Of a stretch of DNA of 64,000 nt, positions 55,600 through 63,051 are shown in pieces. How positions within the stretch are numbered: position 1 is the stretch's first letter; the number at the start of each line of letters is the position of its first letter. A program made the position numbers and the translations under genes. Source of the stretch: Gimesia sp. (lineage in GTDB: Bacteria; Planctomycetota; Planctomycetia; Planctomycetales; Planctomycetaceae); contig NZ_JAVJSQ010000010.1 in NCBI RefSeq assembly GCF_040219335.1, positions 248,001 through 312,000 of the forward strand, given 5' to 3'. Below the pieces are notes generated by a model. It worked only from the letters and a program-made list of their open reading frames with translations. It was not told the origin of the DNA and ran no database searches.

Positions 55600-55681
55600 G
55601 ATCGCGGCGGACATTTCGCGTTACAGGATGAGTTTTTGGAAAACTAATTGAAAATCCCCTTTTCAAAGGAAGATGAACACC

Positions 55682-56920
55682 ATGCAGTGGAATTTACAAC
55701 AAATCTTGAAACTCAGCGCGTACTGCCTGACCGCAGTCTGCCTGACACTTGGAAGTTCTCATCTGATCGCCGATGAAAAAGGTGATAAGAAAGGCGACGA
55801 CAAAAAAGCCGCCGAGAAGAAAGAAGAGCCCAAGAAAGAGGCTCCTAAAAAAGAAGAGCCCAAAAAAGAAGAGAAAAAAGAAGCTCCCAAGAAGGAAGAA
55901 CCCAAAAAGGAAGAACCCAAAAAGGAAGAGCCTAAGAAAGAGGAGCCCAAAAAAGAAGAACCTAAAAAGCCGGCCGTGACCGTCAAAACCCTGGTCACCA
56001 ACCTGGAAAGCCCCAGCGGGATCGCCATCCAGGAAGGCACCGGACACGTCTTCGTCGCCAGCCGCTACGGTGTTTACCGTTACGACCCCAAAGGCAAAAC
56101 CGTCGATCTCGAAATCGATGCTTACCCGACCGATGTTTACGGCAAAGGTCCCAAGTACAACATCGGACCCCTGGGCCTGACCTTCATGAGCAAGGACATG
56201 CTGGTCGTCGGTGACGGCAGCCGTCCCGATGGTGAAGAACTGGTTCGCATCTACAAAGTCGGCGACAAGCCACTGGCCAAGTGGGTGAAGGAAGACACCG
56301 CAGCCCAGACTCTGGGACCGATCAAAGCTGGCGACAAGTCTGCTAAAGGCGAAGGTAACTTCTACGGCGTCGCTTTCGGCGACGGAGCGATCTTCGTGAC
56401 CTGTAACGGCGACGACACCAAAGGCTGGGTCGCCAAGTCTGTTGTTAAAGACGGCAAAGCCGGTCCGCTGGAACCCAGCATCGAAACCAAAACCGCAACC
56501 AACGTTGATGCTCCTGCAGCCATCACCTTCACACTCGACGGCAAAGAACTGGTCGTCGGTCAGATGGGTGAAGTCAACGTCGCCGGCGATTCGCTGCTGA
56601 CCTTCTACGATCCCAAAACCGGTAAGCTGACCAAGAGCCTGAAAACCGGCCTGAGCGACATCGCCGGCCTGGCTTACAGCCCCAAAACCAAGAAACTGTA
56701 CGCCACCGATTTCTCCTGGGTCGACGCTGCCAAAGGTGGTCTGTTCGAACTGAAAATCGAAGGCGACAAAGTGACTGCCGAGCAGATTGTCACTCTCGAC
56801 AAGCCCGCAGCCATCGCCTTTGACAAGGAAGGCAACCTGTATCTGAGCACCTTTGGAACTCAGGGAAAAGATCCGGAAAAATCTCCCGGTTCACTTTCCG
56901 TCATCAAAGCTGGTCTCTAA
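55682..56920 (+). CDS. Exported protein with Lys/Glu/Pro-rich linker and propeller-like domain
   Basis: A 412-residue protein. The second ATG (55682) fits the AAAGGAAG site better than the first at 55673. Signal peptide ending SSHLIA; residues about 30-100 are a low-complexity tract of KKEEPKKE-type units, then a domain of repeated strands (VTNLESPSGIAI, GHVFVASRYGVYRYD, IGPLGLTFMSKDMLVVGDGS, IAGLAYSPKTKKLYATDFSW, PAAIAFDKEGNLYLSTFG) like an NHL/SMP-30 beta-propeller. The charged linker may hold it to the cell surface or to anionic polymer. Function unknown; its place between a peroxidase and a peroxiredoxin may be meaningful. Confidence 0.85.
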   Translation: MQWNLQQILKLSAYCLTAVCLTLGSSHLIADEKGDKKGDDKKAAEKKEEPKKEAPKKEEPKKEEKKEAPKKEEPKKEEPKKEEPKKEEPKKEEPKKPAVTVKTLVTNLESPSGIAIQEGTGHVFVASRYGVYRYDPKGKTVDLEIDAYPTDVYGKGPKYNIGPLGLTFMSKDMLVVGDGSRPDGEELVRIYKVGDKPLAKWVKEDTAAQTLGPIKAGDKSAKGEGNFYGVAFGDGAIFVTCNGDDTKGWVAKSVVKDGKAGPLEPSIETKTATNVDAPAAITFTLDGKELVVGQMGEVNVAGDSLLTFYDPKTGKLTKSLKTGLSDIAGLAYSPKTKKLYATDFSWVDAAKGGLFELKIEGDKVTAEQIVTLDKPAAIAFDKEGNLYLSTFGTQGKDPEKSPGSLSVIKAGL

Positions 56921-56933
56921 AACTGACGCTCAT

Positions 56934-56980
56934 GACACGGGTTGATCCTGCAGACAGGCAGCCCGTGTCTTGTATTTTAA
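56934..56980 (+). terminator. Rho-independent terminator
   Basis: GACACGGG (56934-56941) pairs with CCCGTGTC (56962-56969), 20-nt loop with further pairs, followed by TTGTATTTT. It lies 14 bp after the propeller gene stop and before the peroxiredoxin gene. Confidence 0.75.
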
Positions 56981-57022
56981 AAACATTTCGATTCACCGTT
57001 TTTTGAAGGTAAGACAAGACTA

Positions 57023-57550
57023 ATGACAGCTCAAGTAATGCAGCCCGCTCCCGATTTCGCACTGCAGGGTTACGATCGCACATCCGATTCTTTCAAGGAT
57101 TACAAACTGGAAGATTTCAAAGGCAAATGGGTTTGCCTGTTCTTCTATCCCCTGGACTTCACGTTCGTCTGCCCGACTGAGTTGGTTGCATTCAACGATG
57201 CCCTCGGCAAGTTCGAAGAACGGAACTGCCAGGTGCTGACCGCCAGCACCGACAGCAAGTACTCCCACAAAGGCTGGTGCGACGCTGATCCCCAGCTGGC
57301 CGACCTCAAGTACCCCATGCTCGCTGACGGAACTCACAAGCTCTCCAGCGACTACGGCGTTCTGAAAGAAGAACTCGGTATCTCACTGCGTGGTATCTTC
57401 CTGATCGATCCGGAAGGCGTCTGCCAGTGGCTGGCCATCCACCCGCTGAGCGTCGGACGTAATGTCGACGAAGTACTGCGTGTACTCGACGCACTCCAGA
57501 CAGGCGAAAACGTTCCCTGTAACTGGAAAAAAGGCGAAAAGACTCTCTAA
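57023..57550 (+). CDS. 2-Cys peroxiredoxin (AhpC/TSA family)
   Basis: A 175-residue thiol peroxidase. Peroxidatic Cys50 in YPLDFTFVCPTELVAFND; the catalytic Thr and Arg region around it is intact. A Cys166 in ENVPCNWKKGEKTL is in the place of the resolving Cys, although the usual order VCPANW reads VPCNW here. GIFLIDPEGVCQWLAIH is the conserved C-terminal strand. It detoxifies hydrogen peroxide and organic peroxides in the cytoplasm. A purine-rich GAAGGTAAGA precedes the ATG. Flanked by terminators on both sides, so it is its own transcription unit. Confidence 0.93.
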   Translation: MTAQVMQPAPDFALQGYDRTSDSFKDYKLEDFKGKWVCLFFYPLDFTFVCPTELVAFNDALGKFEERNCQVLTASTDSKYSHKGWCDADPQLADLKYPMLADGTHKLSSDYGVLKEELGISLRGIFLIDPEGVCQWLAIHPLSVGRNVDEVLRVLDALQTGENVPCNWKKGEKTL

Positions 57551-57574
57551 GTCTTTCCCCGCTGCAAAGCATTC

Positions 57575-57612
57575 AAAGCAGGAGCTTCCCGCATGGGACT
57601 CCTGCTTTTTTT
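57575..57612 (+). terminator. Rho-independent terminator of the peroxiredoxin gene
   Basis: AAAGCAGGAG (57575-57584) pairs with CTCCTGCTTT (57599-57608), inner TCCC/GGGA pairs, followed by a run of T to 57612; 24 bp after the stop. Confidence 0.9.
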
Positions 57613-57802
57613 ACGCGCGGTGGGAGAGGGGGATGCCGGAGTGAGTACCATCAAAGGCAAACGTTCTAAAGAGATCCATCCCACCCAGGCTATTTAACGC
57701 CGACCTTTATAGAAAATTAGCCGCAGGGCGTTTTCTATTTCGGTTGCCTGATAGTCATCCTGGAAAAAATGTAATCACAAACCGACACTCCGCGGATGTC
57801 TG

Positions 57803-58240
57803 CTACTTCAGTTCCTGGGCCAGCCCGATGAGAATTCCTTCCGGGCCCCGGATGTAACAGAGCCGATAGCTGTCTGCATATTGAACGACCTCGCCTACCA
57901 GCGTTGCACCGTGTTGCTCCAGCCGGGCCAGCGTTTCGTTGATGTCCTCCACCGTGAACATGACACGCAGGTAGCCCAGGGAGTTCACGGGAGCACTGCG
58001 ATGATCGGCAACCACAGGCGGTGCCAGAAAGCGGGACAGCTCCAGCCGGCTGTGACCGTCGGGCGTACGCAGCATGGCAATCTCGACACGCATCTCGCGC
58101 AATCCCGTGACGCCGTCGGCCCAGTCTCCCTCAATCGGCGCACGCCCCTCAAGCTCCAGGCCCAGTTCCGTGAAAAAATCAATCGCGGCATCCAGGTCTT
58201 CGACCACGATCCCCACATTATCCATCCGCTTGACGGTCAT
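57803..58240 (-). CDS. VOC-family (glyoxalase/bleomycin-resistance fold) protein
   Basis: A 145-residue protein with two beta-alpha-beta-beta-beta modules: VKRMDNVGIVVEDLDAAIDF ... HSRLELSRFLAP and GYLRVMFTVEDINETLARL ... YIRGPEGILIGLAQEL. The metal site can be followed as Asn6, the Glu in RLELSRF and the C-terminal Glu in RGPEGILIGL; the first His is replaced. Members range from glyoxalases to dioxygenases, and no substrate can be named. Good GGGAGAGAG ribosome site. Stands alone. Confidence 0.82.
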   Translation of the reverse strand: MTVKRMDNVGIVVEDLDAAIDFFTELGLELEGRAPIEGDWADGVTGLREMRVEIAMLRTPDGHSRLELSRFLAPPVVADHRSAPVNSLGYLRVMFTVEDINETLARLEQHGATLVGEVVQYADSYRLCYIRGPEGILIGLAQELK

Positions 58241-58286
58241 GCTCTCTCCCTGAAGAAGAACCGATTATTGTTTGGGCAATGATCTG

Positions 58287-58781
58287 TTACAAGCTGATAG
58301 ACGCAACCACTAGGGTAAGTCGAATGGGGATTTCACGCCCTTCATTCTTAAGTTGCAGCATCAAGCGTGCTGTGTTTAGATTCCATAAAGTCAGATATAC
58401 CGCATCCTGATCATCAGGAAAACCACTTGCTGCAAAACTGTCGGAAAAATTGGGTTTACCTAGCGAGTTGGCAATCGCTTCTGTGGTCCGGAAAAACTTG
58501 TCTTTGAATTCATCGATCTTGTTTTCGAATTGTCGTGCATCAAGTTCATCCACGTCGAGATAGACTTCAATATCGATTTCGATCTGATAAGGGCTGTGAT
58601 CCTCTTTATAGACACTCGCCTCGAAATTCTTGAATCTCGAATAATCATCTCGGTAGGGAAGCGAATCGTGTTGTTGCCAGCCCATTGAAGCAAGGATCGC
58701 TTCAATGGATGATTGATTCCACTTCCATTGTGTTGCCGCCAGAAACGCGGCAATGGACGTAATCTCTTCCAGGTTTGTCAT
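58287..58781 (-). CDS. Hypothetical protein, 164 residues
   Basis: Unrecognised soluble protein, no signal peptide. It starts MTNLEEITSIAAFLAATQWK and has a pattern of amphipathic helix, strands (YQIEIDIEVYLDVDEL) and a C-terminal strand rich in Leu/Val (RLTLVVASISL). It is reminiscent of small immunity or DUF6301-like proteins of contact-dependent systems, but no toxin gene is next to it, so this is only an impression. Codon use is more AT-rich than in its neighbours. AGGATTCC lies upstream of the ATG. Confidence 0.65.
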   Translation of the reverse strand: MTNLEEITSIAAFLAATQWKWNQSSIEAILASMGWQQHDSLPYRDDYSRFKNFEASVYKEDHSPYQIEIDIEVYLDVDELDARQFENKIDEFKDKFFRTTEAIANSLGKPNFSDSFAASGFPDDQDAVYLTLWNLNTARLMLQLKNEGREIPIRLTLVVASISL

Positions 58782-58819
58782 GTTGAGGAATCCTGTGAAA
58801 TACCAGTGCCGACTAACCT

Positions 58820-59590
58820 TTATTTCCCGCTCTGCCCACCGGCCCGCGGCGTGGCTTGAATCCAGACGCAGTACCCGGGGAGCAGCGTCTCCGCCGTCGT
58901 TTCCCCTGCGAATGATTTCGGAACATACCGCGCGCTCAGCAGTTCCAGCTTGTCATTCTGTTTGCGGGTCACATGCTGCGTGCCCACCGAGCCGCGGATG
59001 CAGCTTCGCTGAGGTTCCTGCCGGGTGATGTACCGGGCGATTGCTTCCCCGGTGTTGTCGCCGGGACGATAGAAACTGAAAACCGCCAGATCCGTGCCCT
59101 GGATGACGGATCGGTCGGTCTCCATGAACAACTGCCAATGCCCTTCATCGTTGATACTGAGCGAGCCTTCCAGTTGTATGATGCGTCCCCGCGGTGCAGC
59201 GCGGATGACGAAGTTGCCATCTGTCGGTGCGGGTTTCACCAGCACGGGGAAGGGGATCGGGCGAATGGCACCATAGAGTTTCCAGGTTTTGTCAGGCGGC
59301 AGATAAACCAGCATTTTCCAGCCGGTGGGGTTATAGCAGCGAAGACCAATCGCCTGCAGTTTGTCCGGTGCTGCCTGCGCTGCTGCGATCAGTTTTTGTC
59401 GAGCGATCTGCGCAGCCGTCGGCCTCTCAGATTCAAACAGGTCACTCTCACTCGCCTGCACTGCGGGAAGGAGCTTGTCGGCGTGAGCGGAGCTGTGAAC
59501 CATCGCGGTCAGCCCTGCGATGCAAATCGCCAGCAAACCAGTTACCAGTCTGCCGGTTCGAGTTGTGCGTAAACGTGATTTCTGATTCAT
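58820..59590 (-). CDS. Exported hypothetical protein, 256 residues
   Basis: Signal peptide or anchor at the N-terminus (RLVTGLLAICIAGLTAMVHS ... AHA), AGGAGGT ribosome site before the ATG. The mature part has no recognised family; it contains alternating strands (WKLYGAIRPIPFPVLVKPAP, NFVIRAAPRGRIIQLEGS, HWQLFMETDRSVIQGTDLAV) and ends in a Gly/Arg-rich tail. Probably periplasmic. Ninety bases separate it from the SDR gene's stop region on the same strand. Function unknown. Confidence 0.7.
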   Translation of the reverse strand: MNQKSRLRTTRTGRLVTGLLAICIAGLTAMVHSSAHADKLLPAVQASESDLFESERPTAAQIARQKLIAAAQAAPDKLQAIGLRCYNPTGWKMLVYLPPDKTWKLYGAIRPIPFPVLVKPAPTDGNFVIRAAPRGRIIQLEGSLSINDEGHWQLFMETDRSVIQGTDLAVFSFYRPGDNTGEAIARYITRQEPQRSCIRGSVGTQHVTRKQNDKLELLSARYVPKSFAGETTAETLLPGYCVWIQATPRAGGQSGK

Positions 59591-59720
59591 CAGCTCGTAC
59601 CTCCTGATTTGAGTTGAGCGGGCGTGTCAGCCTGCAGTCTATCGCAGTCGCTGTTGGAATGGATAGGCCGAATTCCGCGACAGGGTGAGGGGAGTAAACG
59701 GTCAAGCTACAACAGGCTCT

Positions 59721-60467
59721 TTACCTCCCACCCGCAATTTCAATAAAGCTGCCTGTGGTATAAGTGGCTTCGTCTGACAGCAGCCACAGAATCGCAAACG
59801 CAACCTCTTCCGTCGTCCCGCCCCGTTTGAGGGGGACCTGTGCTTTGACCCGCTCGATGCGGTTCGGTTCGCCGCCGCTGGCGTGCATCGCGGTGTCGAT
59901 GAAGCCGGGTCGGACCGCATTCACGCGAATGCCGGCGTCTGCGACTTCTTTCGAGAGACCAAGCGTCAGGGAGTCGACGGCTCCTTTCGAAGCAGCGTAG
60001 TCTACGTATTCAAACGGGGACCCTGCACGGGAAGCCAGCGAGGAAACATTCACAATCGCGCCCCCCTGGCCGCCATGATGCGTGGACATTCTGCGAATCG
60101 CGGCTCGCGAGCAGAGGAAGCTGCCGAACACATTGGTATCGAAAATCCGCTTCCAGCGGTCGTAAGTCATCTCTTCGAACTTCATCTGCTGTTCGAGAAC
60201 GCCGGCGTTGTTCACGAGTGCCGTGACGGGCCCCAGCTTTTCGTCGGTGGTCTGGAACAGCCGTTCGACTTCGTCTTCGTTCGAGACATCGGCCTGGACG
60301 GCAATCGCGGTGCCCCCCGCATTGCGAATCCGGCAGACAACTGAATCCGCGGAGGTTTCGTTGGTCCGGTAGTTCACACAAACCGCATAGCCGCGCTGGG
60401 CCGCCAGCACGGATGTCGCCGCGCCGATTCCCTGTCCGCCGCCGGTAATGATAGCAACCTGTTTCAT
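59721..60467 (-). CDS. SDR-family oxidoreductase
   Basis: A 248-residue classical short-chain dehydrogenase. ATG at 60467 begins MKQVAIITGGGQGIGAATS with the cofactor Gly motif; a GTG at 60491 would add eight residues with no better signal. NNAGVL, the catalytic Ser in IVNVSSLASRAGS, the YxxxK pair in YVDYAASKGAVDSLT and VNAVRPGFIDTAMH are all present. The Arg in NYRTNET after the second strand suggests NADP preference. Closest in look to glucose/3-oxoacyl reductases; substrate unknown. Confidence 0.92.
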   Translation of the reverse strand: MKQVAIITGGGQGIGAATSVLAAQRGYAVCVNYRTNETSADSVVCRIRNAGGTAIAVQADVSNEDEVERLFQTTDEKLGPVTALVNNAGVLEQQMKFEEMTYDRWKRIFDTNVFGSFLCSRAAIRRMSTHHGGQGGAIVNVSSLASRAGSPFEYVDYAASKGAVDSLTLGLSKEVADAGIRVNAVRPGFIDTAMHASGGEPNRIERVKAQVPLKRGGTTEEVAFAILWLLSDEATYTTGSFIEIAGGR

Positions 60468-60737
60468 GATCGAGCACTTTCTATGAAACACGAAGTGAAA
60501 TTGGAAATGGATCTCTGATGACTATTATAGGCGACTCATGAAAATGAAACAGCCCCGCCAGAAAACCGGTCTGCTGAACTTCGTTTTCCAGACAATGATT
60601 GCCGGCAATTCCGGAAACCGCGGGTGTTTTTTAGTGACTTGGATCGGTGCGACTGGTACTGTAAAGGAATCGGCTCCGGGACTCTGATTCGGGGGTCGGC
60701 TTCATTCTCATTCCAGATTCAGAGGAGAAATCCGTCG

Positions 60738-61790
60738 ATGTGCGCGCCGTCATTGTCAAAATATGGTCTCTTGCTTATGTGCTGTTTCAGTTTGTTTTCC
60801 TGTGCCGCAGGGGAGCCGGCCAGTCAGGCTCAGGCCGAGCAGACAGAAGCCCAGGACCAGGGCGATAAGCTGTCGGTGCTGTTGATCGACGGGCAGAATA
60901 ATCATAACTGGCGGGAGACGACGCCGGTGCTGAAAAAAATCCTGGAGAACTCCGGTAAATTCACCGTAGAAGTTTCCACTACGCCGCCGGGCGTTCCCCG
61001 TCCACCGCGGAAACCGGCCAACAAGAAGCTGACGGAAGAACAGGAAAAACAGTTCGCAGAATACAAGAAAGCCTGGGAAGCCGAACTCGCCCGATTGCAG
61101 AAAGAGAACCCGGCACTCTGGAAGCAGTGGCGTCCCGATTTCAAAAAGTACGATGTCGTCATCAGTAACTACAACGGCGAGAACTGGCCCAAAGAAGTGC
61201 AGCAGGCATTCGACGAATACGTCACAAACGGCGGCGGCTTTGTGTCGTTCCACGCGGCCGACAATGCGTTTCCGGAGTGGGACGCTTACAACAAAATGAT
61301 CGCCGTCGGCGGTTGGGCCGGTCGCGATGAAAAATCCGGTCCGATGCTGCGTCTGCGGGACGGCAAATGGGAACAGGATACCACCGCCGGTCGTGGGGGT
61401 ACGCACGGCACTCGAATTCCGGTTGTGGTCAAGGTTCGCGAAGCAGAGCACCCGATCGTGAAAGGCCTGCCCCTGGAATGGATGCACCCTGCCGACGAAG
61501 TCTACGGCAAACTCCGCGGGCCGGCTGAGAATGTCCAGGTGCTGGCGACCGCCTATTCCGAACCCAGCGAACGGGGAACCGGTGAGCACGAACCGATCAT
61601 GATGGTCATCGATTACGGCAAAGGACGCGTCTTCCACACTACCCTCGGTCACGATACGACCGCCCTGCAGGGGACCGGTTTTCAGATTACCCTGCAGCGG
61701 GGCGCCGAATGGGCAGCGACCGGCGACGTCACGCAGACCGTTCCCGAGATCGACTGGAAAGACAACGAACCGACCGTGCAGACTCCCTGA
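60738..61790 (+). CDS. ThuA-domain (trehalose-utilisation-like) exported protein
   Basis: A 350-residue protein. The ATG at 60738 follows AGAGGAGAAA and opens a lipoprotein-type leader (YGLLLMCCFSLFSCAAG); upstream in-frame sequence is rejected. The ThuA glutamine-amidotransferase-like domain is seen in LSVLLIDGQNNHNWRETTPV, YDVVISNYNGENWP, GGGFVSFHAADNAFPEW, EHPIVKGLPLEWMHPADEVY and GKGRVFHTTLGHD. An inserted Lys/Glu/Pro-rich helix (about residues 85-125) is unusual. ThuA proteins in planctomycetes are numerous exported proteins of unclear, probably sugar-related, function. Confidence 0.9.
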   Translation: MCAPSLSKYGLLLMCCFSLFSCAAGEPASQAQAEQTEAQDQGDKLSVLLIDGQNNHNWRETTPVLKKILENSGKFTVEVSTTPPGVPRPPRKPANKKLTEEQEKQFAEYKKAWEAELARLQKENPALWKQWRPDFKKYDVVISNYNGENWPKEVQQAFDEYVTNGGGFVSFHAADNAFPEWDAYNKMIAVGGWAGRDEKSGPMLRLRDGKWEQDTTAGRGGTHGTRIPVVVKVREAEHPIVKGLPLEWMHPADEVYGKLRGPAENVQVLATAYSEPSERGTGEHEPIMMVIDYGKGRVFHTTLGHDTTALQGTGFQITLQRGAEWAATGDVTQTVPEIDWKDNEPTVQTP

Positions 61791-61824
61791 TCACAGGTAT
61801 CAGAGCGACAGTGATCGATCAGTA

Positions 61825-61856
61825 GAGGGTGAAGTCAGTCAGCTGGCCTCACCCTC
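61825..61856. terminator. Possible bidirectional hairpin between ThuA and TerC genes
   Basis: GAGGGTGA (61825-61832) pairs with TCACCCTC (61849-61856), overlapping the last codons of the convergent terC-like gene. Only short T-rich sequence follows. Confidence 0.45.
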
Positions 61857-62600
61857 TTCCAGTTTCTTATGCAGGTGCACCGGTTCGGCGTGCGCTTTCC
61901 GCATCCGCAGGTTGAGCATTTCCACCGTGACGGAGAAGGCCATCGCGAAATAGATGTAGCCTTTGGGAACGTGGACCTCGAAGCCTTCCACCATCAGGGT
62001 CACGCCGACCATGATCAGGAAGGAGAGCGCCAGGATTTTGATGGTCGGGTGTCGGTCGACGAAGTCACCGATCGACTTGGCAGCCAGCAGCATCACGCCG
62101 ACCGAAAGGACGATCGCAATCGCCATGATCGAAATGTGGTCGGCCAGTCCGACCGCGGTGATTACCGAGTCCAGCGAGAAGACGATGTCCAGAATGCCGA
62201 TCTGCACCAGGACCGAACCGAAGGTGGCCGTCGCGGTGGACGAGGCCTTTTCGTGGGCCGTCGGTCCTTCCAGGCTGTTGTGAATTTCATGCGTCGCTTT
62301 GGCCAGCAGGAACAGGCCGCCGCCAATCAGGATCAGGTCGCGTCCTGAAAAATCATAGCCGAACAGGGAGAACCAGGGTTCGGTCAGCCCCATCACCCAG
62401 GAGATCGAGAACAGCAGAACCAGACGGGCAATCATCGCCAGGCTCAAACCCAGTTTGCGTGCCAGGTCGCGTTCTTTCTCAGGGAGCCGTCCCACCAGGA
62501 TCGAAATGAAAATGATGTTGTCGATGCCGAGTACAATTTCCAGGCTGGCAAGGGTTGCAAGCGCGATCCAGGCCTCAGGACTGGCGATCCATTCAAACAT
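61839..62600 (-). CDS. TerC-family integral membrane protein
   Basis: A 253-residue membrane protein with about seven helices. TerC/YceF-type signatures: ATLASLEIVLGIDNIIFISI with conserved Glu and Asp in the first helix, LAMIARLVLLFSISWVMGL, LILIGGGLFLLAKATHEIH, IGILDIVFSLDSVITAVGL with the second acidic pair, and KGYIYFAMAFSVTVEMLNL. The family is linked to metal (Mn/tellurite) homeostasis and membrane protein metalation. GGAG before the ATG. The acidic residues are intact. Isolated. Confidence 0.92.
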   Translation of the reverse strand: MFEWIASPEAWIALATLASLEIVLGIDNIIFISILVGRLPEKERDLARKLGLSLAMIARLVLLFSISWVMGLTEPWFSLFGYDFSGRDLILIGGGLFLLAKATHEIHNSLEGPTAHEKASSTATATFGSVLVQIGILDIVFSLDSVITAVGLADHISIMAIAIVLSVGVMLLAAKSIGDFVDRHPTIKILALSFLIMVGVTLMVEGFEVHVPKGYIYFAMAFSVTVEMLNLRMRKAHAEPVHLHKKLEEGEAS

Positions 62601-63051
62601 AGCGGCTCCTGTCAGGATGTAAGGTGTGCAGTGGGACCCGGATTATACACATCGTGCCGGTTCTGAAAAGCACAGCAACGCAACGTGCAAGATTCCGGCT
62701 CAGGGAAATCCGATCCATGTGCTGAAATTCCAGAGACGACTTGGGAATCAGCAGTATGCCCACCATTCAGCAGCTTTCAAGATCTTCGAACCAGAGGTAA
62801 TTAGTGGGCGAACCGAGCTATCCGAACAGAATTGTGAAAAAACTGATATATCCGATCCAGACGGAGCGAACTCTCTGCTTGACAACTATTTTAGTGGACT
62901 TAAAGACACATGGGAGTCGCAGGCCTTCGAATCATAGAGGGTTTCTGGCTGAATGCATATTGTCTTTGGTTCAGCTACTGATAGTATACGAAGATATAAT
63001 TTTCAACTATCCGCACGTTTCCATTCCAGTCTCTTTCCCACCGATTTGATC
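62601..63051. other. Intergenic region before the beta-helix gene
   Basis: 451 bp, divergent. No gene with a supported start. AT-rich near its right end with a perfect TATAAT at 62995-63000, about 50 bp before the ATG at 63052, but no clear -35. Confidence 0.5.

Noticed and set aside
62626-62937. A 103-codon plus-strand open frame before the beta-helix gene
   Set aside because: No supported start or family resemblance; composition is that of intergenic DNA.
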